Part shown: one piece after another, positions 48,625-62,060 of the stretch
Position numbering within the stretch: the first letter of the stretch is position 1
How the letters are laid out: each line of letters begins with the position of its first letter
Assembly: GCF_030463565.1 (NCBI RefSeq)
Contig: NC_134655.1
Coordinates: 3,856,372 to 3,920,371 of the forward strand
From: Pelecanus crispus
Lineage: Eukaryota; Chordata; Aves; Pelecaniformes; Pelecanidae
DNA: 64,000 nucleotides
Direction: 5' to 3'
Program-made: the position numbers and the translations under genes
The notes under the pieces: generated by a model
The model's database searches: none
The model's input: the letters and a program-made list of their open reading frames with translations, nothing else
Told to the model about the DNA's origin: nothing

Positions 48625-49603
48625 CTAACAAGAAGTTATTAGGTCAGCAGGAGGAGAGAAATGGCTAGAAATGTGCTTTGTCTTGGCCAGTCCTGAAATG
48701 CTATCTCCAGTTGGAATCACTGTTCCTCTGAGGGCTTTGCTTGTTTCCATCATCTACTTTTTTTTGTTTGAGATTGGACTGATCCTCAAATTTAGCACCT
48801 GTAGTCATGCTTTGCCCAGGGGATGAGGAGCCAAAGTAGGTGGGATGTGCAAAGGTGGGATAAAAAATACAAAGCAAAGTCATCATCCTGCCCTTGTTCC
48901 TTTGAAACACTCCTAATCCTCAGTTTTACTTGACTCTGAAGTCAAAGTACATTTGGATTCATAATAGGAACAGCTCTGAGTTTTCACTGAAGGTTTCCCT
49001 TTGCTGTACCCAGAAGCTCCCCAGCTTCCTCAACCACATGATCAGGTTTGTGAGGCATTTGAATGCCAGGGCTCTTTTTTCCTTGCCACCCATCTTTTTG
49101 TCCAGGGCAGTTTCTGGGGTGCAGAGGGTAGAACAACATTCTGTTTCCATTTACATCTGTGAAATCCCTGCAGTGACAAAAGGTTTGTCCAGCTCTCACT
49201 GATTACATGATCTGGCTCGTCTTTAACCCACAGCAATAATAATTTCATTACCTTTGAGATTTCTGTCACTGAAAAAGAATGGATTGGCATGCTAGAAGCC
49301 CAAAATATCAACCACATTTTCACTGCATATCCCATTATGTTGTTTTATTTGGTGTCCATATTCATTTGTAAAGAGCAAATAGGCATCAATATGCGGTAAT
49401 AAACAGGAGTATCCAGTGACAAGCACTTTGTATAGTGAATGCTAGTTGAAAGTTTCTAAATAACCTCTACAAGTCATCGTTTCTGGGTACTGTCGAGGAT
49501 CTCAGGGCTCCAGAACATTTAGCAAGTTATTTAGACAATAAATACTATACAAGAAGTATTTATAAATTTATCAAAGAGTAAACAAAATTATTTTCTAGCT
49601 GAC

Positions 49604-49704
49604 AGTGCAGATTCACTGAGACTCTCCAGCAGAAAGTGCAACTGAAAACCAAGACCCCAAAAGCTGGTAGCTGACATAAAAGAGTCTCGCTGCAGCATCA
49701 GCAA
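49604..49704. repeat. Dispersed direct repeat, copy B
   Basis: Partner of 48524-48624 in the same orientation, offset exactly 1,080 bases. Copy and partner align without gaps, so the pair may be a local duplication or the ends of an old element. Confidence 0.85.
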
Positions 49705-52700
49705 TGACCAAAACTTTACAGCATGGAACAACCACCAACCATCTGGGGCTGACAAACAACCTGGGGCTAGGTCATTGCCCAAGTGTTACTGCTCAGGTTT
49801 TACCACAGCTTCAGAAACAGCTGTCTTGCTCTGTGTGTGATGAACAAAACCAGATGAACTCTGACCCGACCTAGCTTCCTAGTTTGTGGCTGGCTAAATC
49901 AGTGGTAGCTGCTGGCCTCCTGATTGTCTGGTGATAAAACATTTCCTCCCTAGAATCAGCCCAAACTAGCACATTTTAATTTGTGGCAAAAAGGCAGAAC
50001 TTTGTCATGTTTCACCTAAAAACCAGCTTGCCTTTCCCTTACAGGGAAAGCTTTGTTCTCCCCTACTTCCAGAGAAAGGGATCCCAGCTCTGCAGCACAG
50101 CAATATCACATTAGCTCTCTACAGGCATGACTCTCACATGCAGTTTCCTAAACAGTAGAACAATTTTCTTTAAGGAGCCTGAGGGAACAAGGAAGGAAAA
50201 ATGAAGGAGACAGAGTAGTGGGAAAAACTCACTAGAGACCTTGACTTTTTAAGAGGAGAGTGCCACAGGCTGATTGATGTCCTCTCATCAACAGAAGGCA
50301 AACACAGCTGCCTTAACTTCTATATTCAGAATTAGACTGTAAGCCCTTGCAGCACAAAAAGCTCAGACTTTAAGAGCCCATAATGGTAGAAGACAGAAAT
50401 AGGCTTCTTATATAGCAGGCTACTACAAAACTCATATACTGTTGAAGTGTTACAATTTCTTGACTATAGCCTTACCTTACCAGTATCAGTAAATACTAGG
50501 AAAAGAAAACCATACTCCCCCATTTCCTTTAGGTAGTCTGAATGGCCACACCTGGCTTTTGCTTTGAACCAATCCTTGCCAGCAAGCCTCTATTTAAAAG
50601 GTATGTAAACTCTTACTAGAGGGTAGGCTGTTTGCTAAGTTTTGGTGGGGTTTTTGATCTGTTAAATTTACTAGGATTTGGTACTTTGAGGCCTCTTTCT
50701 GGATGTGGTAAATAGTATTTCTTTTGGGCTGGTTTGTGGGGCTTCTTTTGGGGGAGGGCAATGGTTTGGGTTTGTTTTTTTTTTTGTACCTATGTTTCTA
50801 GGAAATATCTGTGTGTGGTTAGGCAACAGCTGTTTTTTATGCTGATAAACTAGTCATAGTACTGAATTTTAATCTGAAAAGAAAAAAAAATACTTTGGGC
50901 TGTGCAAAATACCCAGTTTCACCTGAATGCTTTTTGTGCTGTAGCATCAGAATAAGGCAATGAAAGCCTGTGTGATGGCTTGTGCCAGAGACACCAAGCA
51001 GAGTCTACAGGAAGCCTGTGTGCTGAACATTACAGACCCTAGGCTCCCTTAGCAAGGGAGACAAGCTTTGTGTCTGTAAGTATGGTAGAGAACTGTGTTG
51101 TGATGCTCCTGCTGTGGTTTTGGTGTTCAGGTCATGGTATTTTCACTGCTTAGGGATTTTCTGACTCAGTGCAGTGGGTTAAATGCTTTCTTGAATAGCC
51201 TGCTCTTTTTTTTTTTTCTTGCTCTCTGGTTAGCTTGTCTTTTCCCCTATTTTCATGCTAGCAAACAGACTGGAAATAATTTTGTTTCCAACATCTGCTT
51301 CCTCTTAGTTAGACATGAATTACAGGCTCTTTAAGAGTAGTTCTTTCTTCCTTAGTTTTTTCCTACATGTTCCTTTCCTTACTCTCCCTTCTGTCTGTGC
51401 TGTACATGTGCTCATTGCTCTAACTCACCCCTGCTCTCCACCTCTTCCACAGCATCAGAGCTATGCTGGCAACAGGCCATCTAGCACTCCAGATGGCTGG
51501 CACTTGCTGCTTCTGCCACAGGCTGAGGTAATGAGCCAGTTATTCCAGAAACAAATCTAATGCTATTTACTTCAGGGAATAGTTACACTAGAATGAATTA
51601 TTGCTTGCTTCATTTCTGAAGGATGTGTTCTCTGCTAGTTAAGGCACCTTTCTTTAACATCACCCTGCATCTACTCCAGGACTTCCTGACTGAGGCATGG
51701 AGCAGACTGTTTTCTAACAAAGGTGTAGTAGCACCTCTCCTACTTGGTGGTGTTAGTCTGATAATGACTGTCACCTTAGGATGGCTCACCCTTAGTTTTA
51801 TCCACCCCATGGCTGCTTTTTCCAGCTGGTGTGCAGAACATAAAGGAACCAAAAGCTCTTTTGCCAGCCTATGTGGTGCAGCCTCTCCCAACTTGTGAGT
51901 AACTTACTGGTCGTTGTTTGGAATGGTATTACTTTACTTGCCTTGTGTTCTTTGTTTCAGTGCTCTAGAAATCTTATTTCCTTGGATCAAGGGCTTTAGG
52001 TCTTCTATGTCATGATTTTGGTCACAGATCCCGTTGTATACCCTCTGGACACTTTGCAAACACCAGAGACTTTACAATAGGGCAGCTAAACCAATGAATG
52101 CTTTGCTTCTGCTGTGGCTGAAACTGGTTTGGGCCAGTCAGAGGGAAAAAGTTGGGTTTTTTTTATCCTGGAACCAGTTCTTATTGATGGGAAAGTGAGT
52201 GGAAGCATGTGGAAAGGTCAGTGCATGTGGAAAGAGTCTAGAAAATTGTGCCACTTCTGGGATGTCTATATTCAACTGGATTGTGGCTAAATGGGAGAAC
52301 AGAGTTTTGGTAGGGAGTAGCAAAGTTGAAATGGTGATGGGTAATTGCTTCATATTAACAAGTATAGTCTGGGTTAGAGCTATCTACATCCTGTTGGGGC
52401 AAAGGGATGTATGAAGGTGTTTGGGAAACACAAGACTGAGAGAAGAGTTATGTGAATGAGAGGCTCAGAAGTAGTTTGGCTTTGAGAGCCCCTGAAGAAG
52501 CATAAGGAAAAGCTGAGATCTGCCTTCTCTGTTAAGAAGCAGTAACTTGAAGTTAGTAGGAGAAGCCAAAAATATGGAAAGCCCAAGAGACTGAGAAAAG
52601 GACTGCTGTTTGTGGCAGCTGCTTCTAAGACATCATGTGTGCTTGTCCTGGGACTTGTCCAGCCCCTATTACTGTAGCAGAAACACAGATATGCTGCCTT

Positions 52701-55075
52701 CAACATCACATGGCTAGTGAGCTAGCATCCATCCCTGCCACAGCATGGGCTCACTCCTGCTCCGAGACCCGCATGACCAAACATGACCCCTGCTCTGTAA
52801 CAGATCCAATGTGCACAGTGACACATCTGACATCCACCACCTACTAAATCCTGCAGTGGATTAGAAAAATATTTATAGGAGTGAGATGAATATTAATAGG
52901 CAGTCCCTCTCTGAAATCTAAATGTGTCTAAAATTACTAGCTTTTCAGCTAACATAAATTAACATAAAACTACTGCTAATCTCTGTCCTGGGTGAAGGGA
53001 TGGAAAGCAGCCCTCCAACACAGTAATTCCAGATCCTAATCAAAAGCACCAGCTCCATCAGTAGGTCAATGAATGGGACTGCCCGTCTCCTACCCTACTA
53101 ATTAGCTAGATGTTGCTACAATCTTCTCCTTCGCTAGGCAGCTCACTTGTATCCCCTTTAATGGCTCTAAAATGGTCACTTCATGTAGTCCTTCCATATG
53201 TGTTTGTCCTGCTAGTTATCACACTGTGTAGGGGTATTTTTCAAGTTTTTCATCCCTTCTCAAGAAAACTCATATTGGTGAAGCATGTGCCTGGGTTTAG
53301 GGTTTGTTAAGTGCTGGGAAGACTGAGCATTCTTCACAATTTCAGATCTAAACTCTCCCCTTTGTAAATGCAGCAGCACAGCCTCAAGAATAGATTGAAG
53401 ACTATTCTTGAGCAGGTATTCCTCATGTAGTCTGTGTAGGCCAGGCTGGTAAGGTGTAGTCAGCAAGCAGGCATCTTGAGCTGGGCTCTTTCTCAGTACA
53501 AAGCTGAGCTATTGACAGAAGCAGGGATGAACAGGTTGTGGCTTGTCTGAATTTATGTTTTAGCTTCAGTCCTTGGGGTTCTGACATGTCCTTGGGCACC
53601 CTGGTCCTGTGGCTGTGGGCAGGCATTGCTCCTTCAGAAGAGGCAGTACATTAACTCTGCAGGGAACATCAGACCTGCTACCTCACAGCCTTTGAAAATC
53701 CAGGAAGACTCCAAATGCTTAAAGTGATACTGAAAATGTTTTCTGCATGTAAACCCTAACTGCCTAATACCATGAGTTGTTGAAGGAAGAGGGAAATGTG
53801 CCTGAACAGGAATTTGCAGCATAAAGTAGGAGTTTTAGAGCTAGCAAAAATGAAAACCTGGGCACGGGGACTTGTAGAAAAAGGTCTGCGTGCATGTGGT
53901 TTTATGCTGCCTGAAATGCCAATGTGTGTGTGAATTCAAAGCTGCGCTTCAGACAGGGCTGCTCAAAGGAAACCACTTGCATCTAATATTCATCAAGAGT
54001 GTGGAAGTAAAAAGGGAGACTGACACTGCTAAGTCACAGTGGTCAGTGACCACGTGCATGTGGTGTGAACTTCCCATGTGTTAGGATTGAGAAGCTAGTA
54101 AGAATTTTATGGAATGAGTTAAAGGCTATTGAAATGGGTTGTTCAGGGACTACGATGGAGGTGTCTCTGCTGCAGAGTGGTTGGCTAGAGTCTAAAACAC
54201 CCAGATACTCTCTTTAGTCTCTTAGCTCCTTCAAAGATTTAATTGTAATGACACAGAACTTCTCTGACCCTCTTGCTACTTTGCCGAGGCAGGAAAGCAG
54301 ATGCTTTTGGCTGCCCATGCTGCTGGCCTGCATGGCTCAAACAGCTGCTGCAAACAGAAACTCTTCCTGGGTTGCCATCTGCTGGCACTGCCTTTAACTG
54401 CTTCCTGCTGGGGGTAGCAAAGAGAAGGACACCTACAAAAGGGAGTCAAGCAAGCCTGAAGTGAAAGTGCCTGATAACTTATTTTCTTCAAGCATTTTAG
54501 AAGTCCTTCAACCAATTGTCTGCACTGACTTAGCAGACCTTGCATTAAAGGGAACAAAGCTGTGTTGTCATGTAGAGAGCCTGTTCCTAGTGTCTGTTCT
54601 AATTTGAAATGGTTTCTTATTATCATTACCCAATGGGACACATGAAACAAAACAATAATTAGCTTCTGCAAAGCCTTCATTTGGTGTGACTTGAAGCAAA
54701 TAAGTCATGTTACAGCTAATGTTTCAATGCAATATTGACTGAGCTAAAATTCCATCTCTGGAGCTTGTTTTCCCTAGAAATAGCTCAAATAATAAGCTAC
54801 TATAGTGTAAGCAAGGCTAATTCTTCTTTTCATGATCCTGTGAGGCAAAACCCAGAGTATGTCCGTGTTCCTTTTCCACTTTAGGGTTGATTAATCCCAA
54901 TATGCAAAGTGAAAGGTGTGTATAAATCTGTCTGCATCATTGCCAAGAAGCAGTGGTCCAGGCCTGTCTAACCATTCAAAATTATTTGAGAGAAGCTCAA
55001 AGCTCATGGGCTCAGGTGAGCTTGCTGAGATTGAGTTTGCCTTGTTAGACTCTTGGAAGTGTGTGCTTAGTCTAC
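49705..55075. other. Intergenic, no gene recognised
   Basis: Chance open frames only, the longest being 134 codons on the minus strand near 54.3-54.7 kb with no recognisable domain. T/G-rich stretches occur at about 50.6-50.8 kb. Confidence 0.5.
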
Positions 55076-56870
55076 TGTGGTGGGCTGACCCTGGCTGGAT
55101 GCCAGGTGCCCACCAAAGCTGCTCTATCACTGCTCCTCCTCAACTGGACAGGGAGGGAAAAATATGACTAAAGGCTTGTGGGTTGAGATAAGGACAGGGA
55201 GATCACTCAGCAAGTACCATCATGGGCAAAACAGACTCAGCTTGGGGAATTAATTTCATTTATTACCAATCAGAGTAGGGTAATGAGAAATAAAAACCAA
55301 ATCTTGGAACACCTTCCTCCCAATCCTCCCTTCTACCCGGGCTTAACTTCACTCCTGATTCTCTCTACCTCCTCCCCCCAAGCAGCGCAGGGGGACAGGG
55401 AATGGGGGTTACAGTCAGTTCATCAAAAGTTTCTGCTGCTCCTTCCTCCTCACACTCTTCCCCTGTCTCTCACAGGAGACAGTCCTCCACAAACTGCTTC
55501 AATGTGGGTCCTTCCCAGGGGCTGAAGTTCTTCATGAACTGCTCCAGTGTGGGTCCCTCCCACGGGGTGCAGTCCCTCAGGAGCAGCCTCAGGTCCCCAG
55601 CCCTGCCAGCAAACCTGCTCCAGTGTGGGCTCATATCTCCACGGGGCCACAGCTCCTGCCAGGAGCCTGCTCCAGCATGGGCTTCCCACGAGGCCACAGC
55701 CTGCTTTGGGCACATCCCCTGCTCTGGCATGGGGTCCTTCCTGGGTTGCAGGTGGATCTCTGCTCCCCGGGGGACTCCATGGGTGTAGGGGCACAGCTGC
55801 CTTGCCATGGGCTGCACCATGGACTTGTGAGAGACTGAAAGAGTTAATGTCTCAAACATTGTGGCTGAGACAAGGTCTGCCTAGCACCACTGAGCCACAG
55901 GTGAAAAGCCGATTGGCATGGAGCTGGGGAGGGCTGTCAGAGGGTGCCAGTCCTGCCTTCTGCTGTGCCTTGCAATGTGCTGTGTATGGCCGGAAGGCAT
56001 GCGGAGCTCATTTGAGGAAGGGGCTCACGACCACCCAAAAGACCCCTTGCAACCACCCCCACAATGGTGCCTGTGCAGAATATGAAGAACGTTCTGGAAC
56101 AAGAACCATGTAAGTCCTTGAGGGGGTGGGACTAGAGGCGGGGACTGGCCTATAAAAGACACAACTTGGAGGGGTCCGTGCTGCTGCTGCTGCTCCAGAC
56201 CTGTCTCTCCCACCCAGTGCTGCTGGCACAGCTGGAGGCCTTGTGCTCCAAGAGCAGCGCACCTGCTGCTGGAGGATTGCCATGCCTGCCATCGATATCG
56301 TGGGATCCAAGGGTGGTGATAATTCTCCTCTCTCCTCCCCCCCCACCTTTTCGTCTTTTTTTCTTTCCTCTTCAAAGTATTTCAATTAGAACCCACATTG
56401 CCTACGGTATGCTTTCCGAGTTCAGGTTGGTTTTTACCATTAGTAAAGTGTTTAATTGATCATTTGGTGTCATTTCACCTTAATTCAGCCCAAGGGAATC
56501 ACAAAACCACTATGATCCTCCCTGGGCAGCCCAGTTTGGATTGTGACAGGGCTGCAGGGGAATCTCTGCTCTGGCACCTGGAGCACCTCCTCCCCCTCCT
56601 TCTTCACTGACCTTGGTGTCTGCAGGGCTGTTCCTCTCATATTCTCACTCCTCTTTCGGGCTGCAATTGCTGCTGCACAGCAGTTTTTTCTCCCTCTTAA
56701 AAATGTTATCCCAGAGGCGGTACTACTGTAACTGTTGGGCTCAGCCTTGGCCAGTGGTGGGTCCGTCTTGGAGCCAGCTGGCGATGGCTCTGTTGGACAT
56801 GGGGGAAGCTTCTGGCATCTTCTCACAGAAGCCCCCCACTACTAAAACCTTGCCATGCAAACCCAATACA
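55076..56870 (+). mobile_element. Avian endogenous-retrovirus LTR, interrupted by another LTR
   Basis: GC-rich LTR beginning TGTGGTGGGCTGACCCTGGC and ending CCATGCAAACCCAATACA. I recognise the sequence as a common neoavian LTR family, with its repeated CTGCTCCAGxxTGGGxxC units between about 55490 and 55780. Termini are TG...CA, and the flanks TCTAC (55071-55075) and TCTAT (56871-56875) look like a 5-bp target-site duplication with one change. The element is split at about 55825/56549 by a second LTR; without it the outer copy is about 1.07 kb. It appears to be a solo LTR: no gag, pol or env sequence is present. Orientation is not certain. Confidence 0.8.
55826..56548 (+). mobile_element. Second LTR nested inside the outer LTR
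   Basis: About 720 bp with no similarity to the outer family, starting TGTGAGAGACTGAAAGAG and ending TTGTGACA. A TATA box (TATAAAAG) is at 56151-56158, followed by a CTG run (about 56180-56196) and a pyrimidine-rich tract, in keeping with U3-R-U5 order on the plus strand. The outer LTR resumes at GGGCTGCAGGGG (56549). Exact ends and target duplication are uncertain because the outer LTR is itself repetitive here. Confidence 0.65.
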
Positions 56871-59800
56871 TCTATACTGAAACTTGTAGAAAGAATAATC
56901 AATTTACAGGAGTTGGGTAAGTAAGAGGAAGTTGCAACACAAGACTATCAGCTATCAGGTTTTTTTTAATTAAATCCATTATGAATGGGTTGTCTTGTTC
57001 AGCTTTACCTGAATTTCTGATCACAAGTGATCACTTCTAGCAGGATATAATGTGATGCTGAACAGACACTACATATGATGATGATCAATAGCCATTACAC
57101 AGTCTTCAGTTCTGTAGCTGGGTAAGGGTCGGACCTATGCTACTGCTCACTGGGTTGGAGGGCAGTGAGCATGCTTCAGAGCTTGCAGTGTCCTCGCATA
57201 TCACCAAGCCAAAAAGTTAGGATCTTTCCTTTCCTAGCTTTTTGCTGCTTGCCAAGGGGGTGGAAGGAGAGGTGACTAATTTCTTTCTTGCCATAGCAGT
57301 TCACACAAAAGATGGGCTAGCTGTTGTTACTGCAAGTCCTTCCTGGGATTTCCTGGCCCACAGCTACAGCAGTGCTGCTACTAGAGCACAGTGACTGTCG
57401 TCCCCATGTGTCCTTCCTCTCTTTTCTAGGAACCCAACAGCAGGGTTATGAGCAGCACTCACTCCAAACTGATCAGCACCTGAACAGGGATCACCATTTC
57501 CACTCCTGATGCTCAGTTTTACCACAGGGTGGCATCGTTGGTGTCCTACAGACACCTATGGCACAGGAAAGAGGCACACAGCATGAATGGGCGTTGCAGG
57601 GAGGTCCTTACAGCGCGATTGCTGCCAGCACATGAGCTCGCATGGGCACTCTGCAGGTCTGTGCTGCTTTGCAAGGCACAGTGGAGGTACCCTTTGTGCA
57701 CTGAACTTGTGCATCATCTGTGCCTCACGATATTTCCTGTCACATCTGCCAACCTCACAGGGAGCCAGTGTGTGCTGGTGTTACTACATCTACGAGAGTG
57801 GCGTGTGTGCGATTGGATTGTGATTAGCGATGCGGGAAGTACAACTAGACCTCTCTCTCCACCTTTCACACATCTATGGAAGGGGCAAGGAAGGAGGCCT
57901 AAAATGGATACCCCAAAGTGTAGTGAGGGAAGAGTGCCATAAAGAAGAGAATCAGAGGATCTCTGGCGTGACCAGCCTGGAGATGACTGGGCTTGTGTGG
58001 GCTAAAAGTGAGACAAACACTGCCTTTCATAATTCCCTTTCAGGGTTATGTCTACAGACTTAGCCCACAAACTGGAGATTTGGGCTAGTCAGCAGTCCTG
58101 AGGGCTGGATTGCTGCAGGGTGACCACAATGAAACAAGTCATGGCCATGCCCAGGAGACATGCAAAGACTATTCATGTTGTGGTGTGGGCCTTGAATTAA
58201 TCTTGAGTAAGAGGTATTTGAGCAGAGCGTTCCATGTGCTTTCAGGGTTAATAACTCTAAGGATCAAACTGAAAATATTTGTTGGGCTGCCTAGTGAGTG
58301 GAAGTCACCTAATCCAACAAGCAGTTTGGATTTCTAATTGGAAACAGAATACAACTTTAACTCGAAGCAGCAAAGCACTTCATGGGTGCAAAGAACAAAA
58401 AAATGGCCTGTTAGTATTTATGGCTGTACCCTGTTTCTGTAGTGGGGCTGCACTCAGCTGATCTGCCTTTCTCTGGTGGTTAGAATAAAGCGGGAGATGG
58501 ACAAAAGTAGTGGCTGTAGCAATTATAATAATACACCATTATCCCATGGTATAAAGGTGGGATGGTGACATTCTGCTGGGACTTAATGTACATGCAGCAC
58601 TGGGGGCTGAAGCCTATTGCTGCAGGAGGGCCCTTGCCTTTGTAGTTTAGCTGATGCTAGCAGAGGAGAGGACTCGTTATAGCCCATAGGGCCCTTGGTA
58701 AAGCCAGTCTGCTACTGATATCCTTTTCTTGCAGCTAGCCAGGATTGAACCTGATTTTTTTTCTTTTTTTGCACTATCACAGCATTTCATCACTTGATTT
58801 TTTTATTTGAGCCACTTGCTCCCATGCATCCCATGTAAAGACCATCCTCAAATTCACAGTGAAGGGGGAGCAGGTCTCATTTACACGCTCAACAGTAAGT
58901 GGCTCTAGGGCTTGTTTCTCTGGAGTTTGAGGTCATAGGAAACATCCATATTTCCTTGTGGCTTGCAAGTAGCTGCCTTTTGGCTCTAGCTCTGTGGTGA
59001 CCAGTAACTACTTAGAATTGAGTCTAAAATGGACACCTGCTTTATCTGCTGCCTGAGCTCCTACTATCCTTGCACAATCTGAGTGTTTACATAGCTGGTA
59101 TTAGACAGCCCTTATGAGAGCTCATTGAATCAGAAGTGTAGTTGACAGCACCTTCAGATGAGACCAGGAGTTTCTTCTGATCTGCTTCTTGGTCCAAACT
59201 TTGGGATACTAGTCATGATGTTCTGGTATGGTTCTTATTCTCCTGTTCAATTGTACTGTGGTTCACAAAGTTTTCCAGGCTGGGAATTTCATCTAATGAG
59301 GAAGAACAAATAATCTGTGAGCAGTGTGCAACAACTTTTTATCTTGTGAGGGTTTCCTAATGAACAGAACCTGTATAACCTGAAGATAAAACAGCATCAG
59401 AATCAGCACTGTGGAGTTTCTGGTATCACCTGCTAGCCCAATAGCTCCCAAACCATCATCTAGTACTCCCCTGAAATGTTAAACAATGACCTAGTTTTCA
59501 GCAAAGTACTACTTTTTTTTCCTAAAAAGGTCAGCACAAAGCACTGATAGTCATTGAATCCCTGCTGGCTGAGATGCTTCTCTCCATTGAGTCTGTGCAG
59601 GGACAGGAATGGAGCAGGAGGATGCCCTGTGCTTGTCTCTTGATGGTCACACTGTAGACAAGGAGGAGAACTTCTGCCTGAAGCCATCTCTCACTTGTCA
59701 GCACAACTCTGGTATGCATGGAGGGAACAGGGGAAGAGCTGCATAAGTTCAGATCAGAGTTTCAGTACTTAAAATAGAGCTATTTAGAAGGCAGAGTGTC

Positions 59801-61080
59801 TTACAGTGTTTCCATACTGTAACCTTTGCTTTAAAGATAAAACATACATGTAGCTCTATGTAGGTTCTCAGGAGGTATCTAAACTCCCTGGAAACATAAA
59901 TAGCTGCTGGGGACAGGGCTTTACATGTCAGCGTGTGTTTGGAACCTGCTTCCTTCCCATGCTCGCAGTGCTCGAGTGCCTTGTACTAGAAACAAACAGG
60001 GTATTGCTGGCTGCTACATGCAAGACCCAGCTTTTCAAAGCCTGGTAGTAATTTTGGGAGAGGAAGGGTCAGATTTGGTTTAGTTTAGGATAGAGTTTGC
60101 AGTGTGGGCTCTGGTTGCTGGAGAAAGGGGACTGAAGATGTCAGTGCTGACCTTGTATGTTATAGTGTGTTTTATTGTTTTTCCATTCTCCCCAATTGCG
60201 ATGAGCCTGTGTCTTTCTAGAGTGAGAGACTGTAGCTATGCAAACAAGAAATCTCAGTTCATTGATGTTTAAACAATGGTCTTTCAGTGTGCTTGTGTAT
60301 TCTAATTTGCATGAGACTTTGAGCAGATAAGTTTTTCTTTTAATGTGGCTAAATGGGGTTTTTCATTGCCGTATCTACCTTTATATCTCAATACAGATGC
60401 AAAGCAATGATTATCAATAGTTAATTATAGATAAATTTTATGTGCCTGAAGAACAGTAGCAAAATAGCTAAGCAGTATCTAGAGCCATGAAAAATCACCA
60501 TTTATTACTGTTCTCTGTGAATTTTTAGGATAAAACAGATTGGAACCATCCCCTGAAAACAATAAAACACCAGGACAAAAGCACTCTTTCCCCACTCTGC
60601 TCTCTTCTTTCCTGGAGAGCGTAAAAACCTTCAAGCTGCCTCTATCTCTCAGCTGTTACTGCTGGTAGGAGGTGAGCAAGCTGAATGACAATTATTCCTA
60701 CTATGTAGCTGACAGCTCAAAGCTTCTACACAACAGCTGAGCTCAGCCAGAATCCACACTCTAAATACTGATTACTCATCTCCTGCCAAGAGACAGGTTT
60801 CCTTAGAGCCTTATAGCTACCCTGCGAGTTTTCCAGCACCCATGCTCCGCTGCCAGAGGCCAGATGTGTTTGCACAAACACAGGCTGTGCCAGAGTGTGA
60901 GCCTTCTACCAGTAAGGGGTGTGTGCTCCAAAGATGGTGTGGGCCTGAATTGAGACTACCTATGGGCAATGTGTTGGGGTGCATGGACCTGACAAATGCT
61001 TGTAATATTAAAGTTCAAAATGAGACCGACATAGGCTATGAGAACTCCGGGTTGGTGTAATTTGCCCTCTTGTGACCTCT
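56871..61080. other. Intergenic, no gene recognised
   Basis: No exon or RNA gene was recognised. The longest open frame (137 codons, plus strand, 57529-57942) has no identifiable domain and no supporting signals. Confidence 0.5.
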
Positions 61081-61119
61081 AGTCTTTGTCCTATGTCATG
61101 CTGAATATCAGAGCTCAAA

Positions 61120-62020
61120 AGCTCTTAATGTCTCCTAAGGCCACTGAAGGCATCTTTTCGTCTTCTTTTTCAAATGCTAGTTTTGTAGATCACATCACTA
61201 TTTGATAATGAGAGGTATTTGCCTAGGACACTTATGTGGCTAATCCTGCAGCCTCTGTTGGGCTTGGTCTGGGATGACATTGACTGAGTGTACTGAGTGG
61301 AAGTCTCTTGTGGAAAACAACTTCTGATATGGTCTATTGTTGTGATTTCTAAGTTTGTAAGACGGGCTGTTTGGGTATCTTTTACAAATGCTCCCCCAGT
61401 GTCACCTGACTTCACTGTCACTGCCTTCAGAGTGACAGAGAGGATCTATGTTTGAAAGGAAATATCTTGCATTTCCAACTTGAACATGACATGATCCCCT
61501 GTGATGGCTTTAATGGGATTTTCCTTTCCATCATTCAATATTCCATCTGGAAAGTCCTTCAAATCAATGCTACATTCAGCAGGCATTTTGAGAGAGGCTG
61601 GCAATCATGTCTTCAGTTAGAATTACTGTATAAAATGAAATTATCAAGAAGTTATTAAATTCTTGGTCATGAGTCTCCTAACTGCTATGATGCAGCCCAT
61701 GGACAACCTCAGAGAAAAGAAACATGTGGGTTTCTTGTGGTTCCATTTGTCATGACCTTGGCTGGGACTTGCAGACCATATGTCATACATAATCTGGTCA
61801 GCAAAAATGTACTGACAATCTCTGTGAGGTTCTCCATGTCCTCCAGGGAACAGACAATGCATGTGGCAGACGTTTCCATGGCTTTCTGCAAGCTTTGCAA
61901 ATTGCAGTTAAGGGAAAATGAACTGCCACCAGAATTTGGCTTGTGGACCTCACTGGAGCTGGCAGGATTTACCCAAGATATCATGGGGTGTGTACTGGGG
62001 TGGGGGTACTTCATTTTCTG
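61120..62020 (-). pseudogene. Possible decayed protein-coding remnant, unidentified
   Basis: On the minus strand several adjacent frames read as protein-like segments in a consistent order, broken by stops and frame changes. About 62014-61709 contains CNLQSLQKAMETSATCIVCS and MENLTEIVSTFL. About 61660-61600 reads TVILTEDMIASLSQNAC. About 61590-61455 contains DLKDFPDGILNDGKENPIK and ITGDHVMFKLEMQDISFQ. After one stop, 61450-61170 continues with LKAVTVKSGDTGGAFVKDTQ and LTNLEITTIDHIRSC. I cannot name the family; a loose likeness to extracellular parts of polycystin/egg-jelly-receptor proteins is only a guess. It may be a unitary pseudogene, a retrocopy remnant or chance. Confidence 0.3.
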
Positions 62021-62060
62021 CTATCAGGGAATTTGTTTTCAGCTGGGAAAGATTTATTGA

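Noticed and set aside
54276-54680. 134-codon minus-strand frame
   Set aside because: No recognisable domain, no splice or promoter support; compatible with chance.
55283-56826. Several frames of 100-190 codons on both strands
   Set aside because: All fall in the GC-rich nested LTRs. They contain no retroviral protein motifs.
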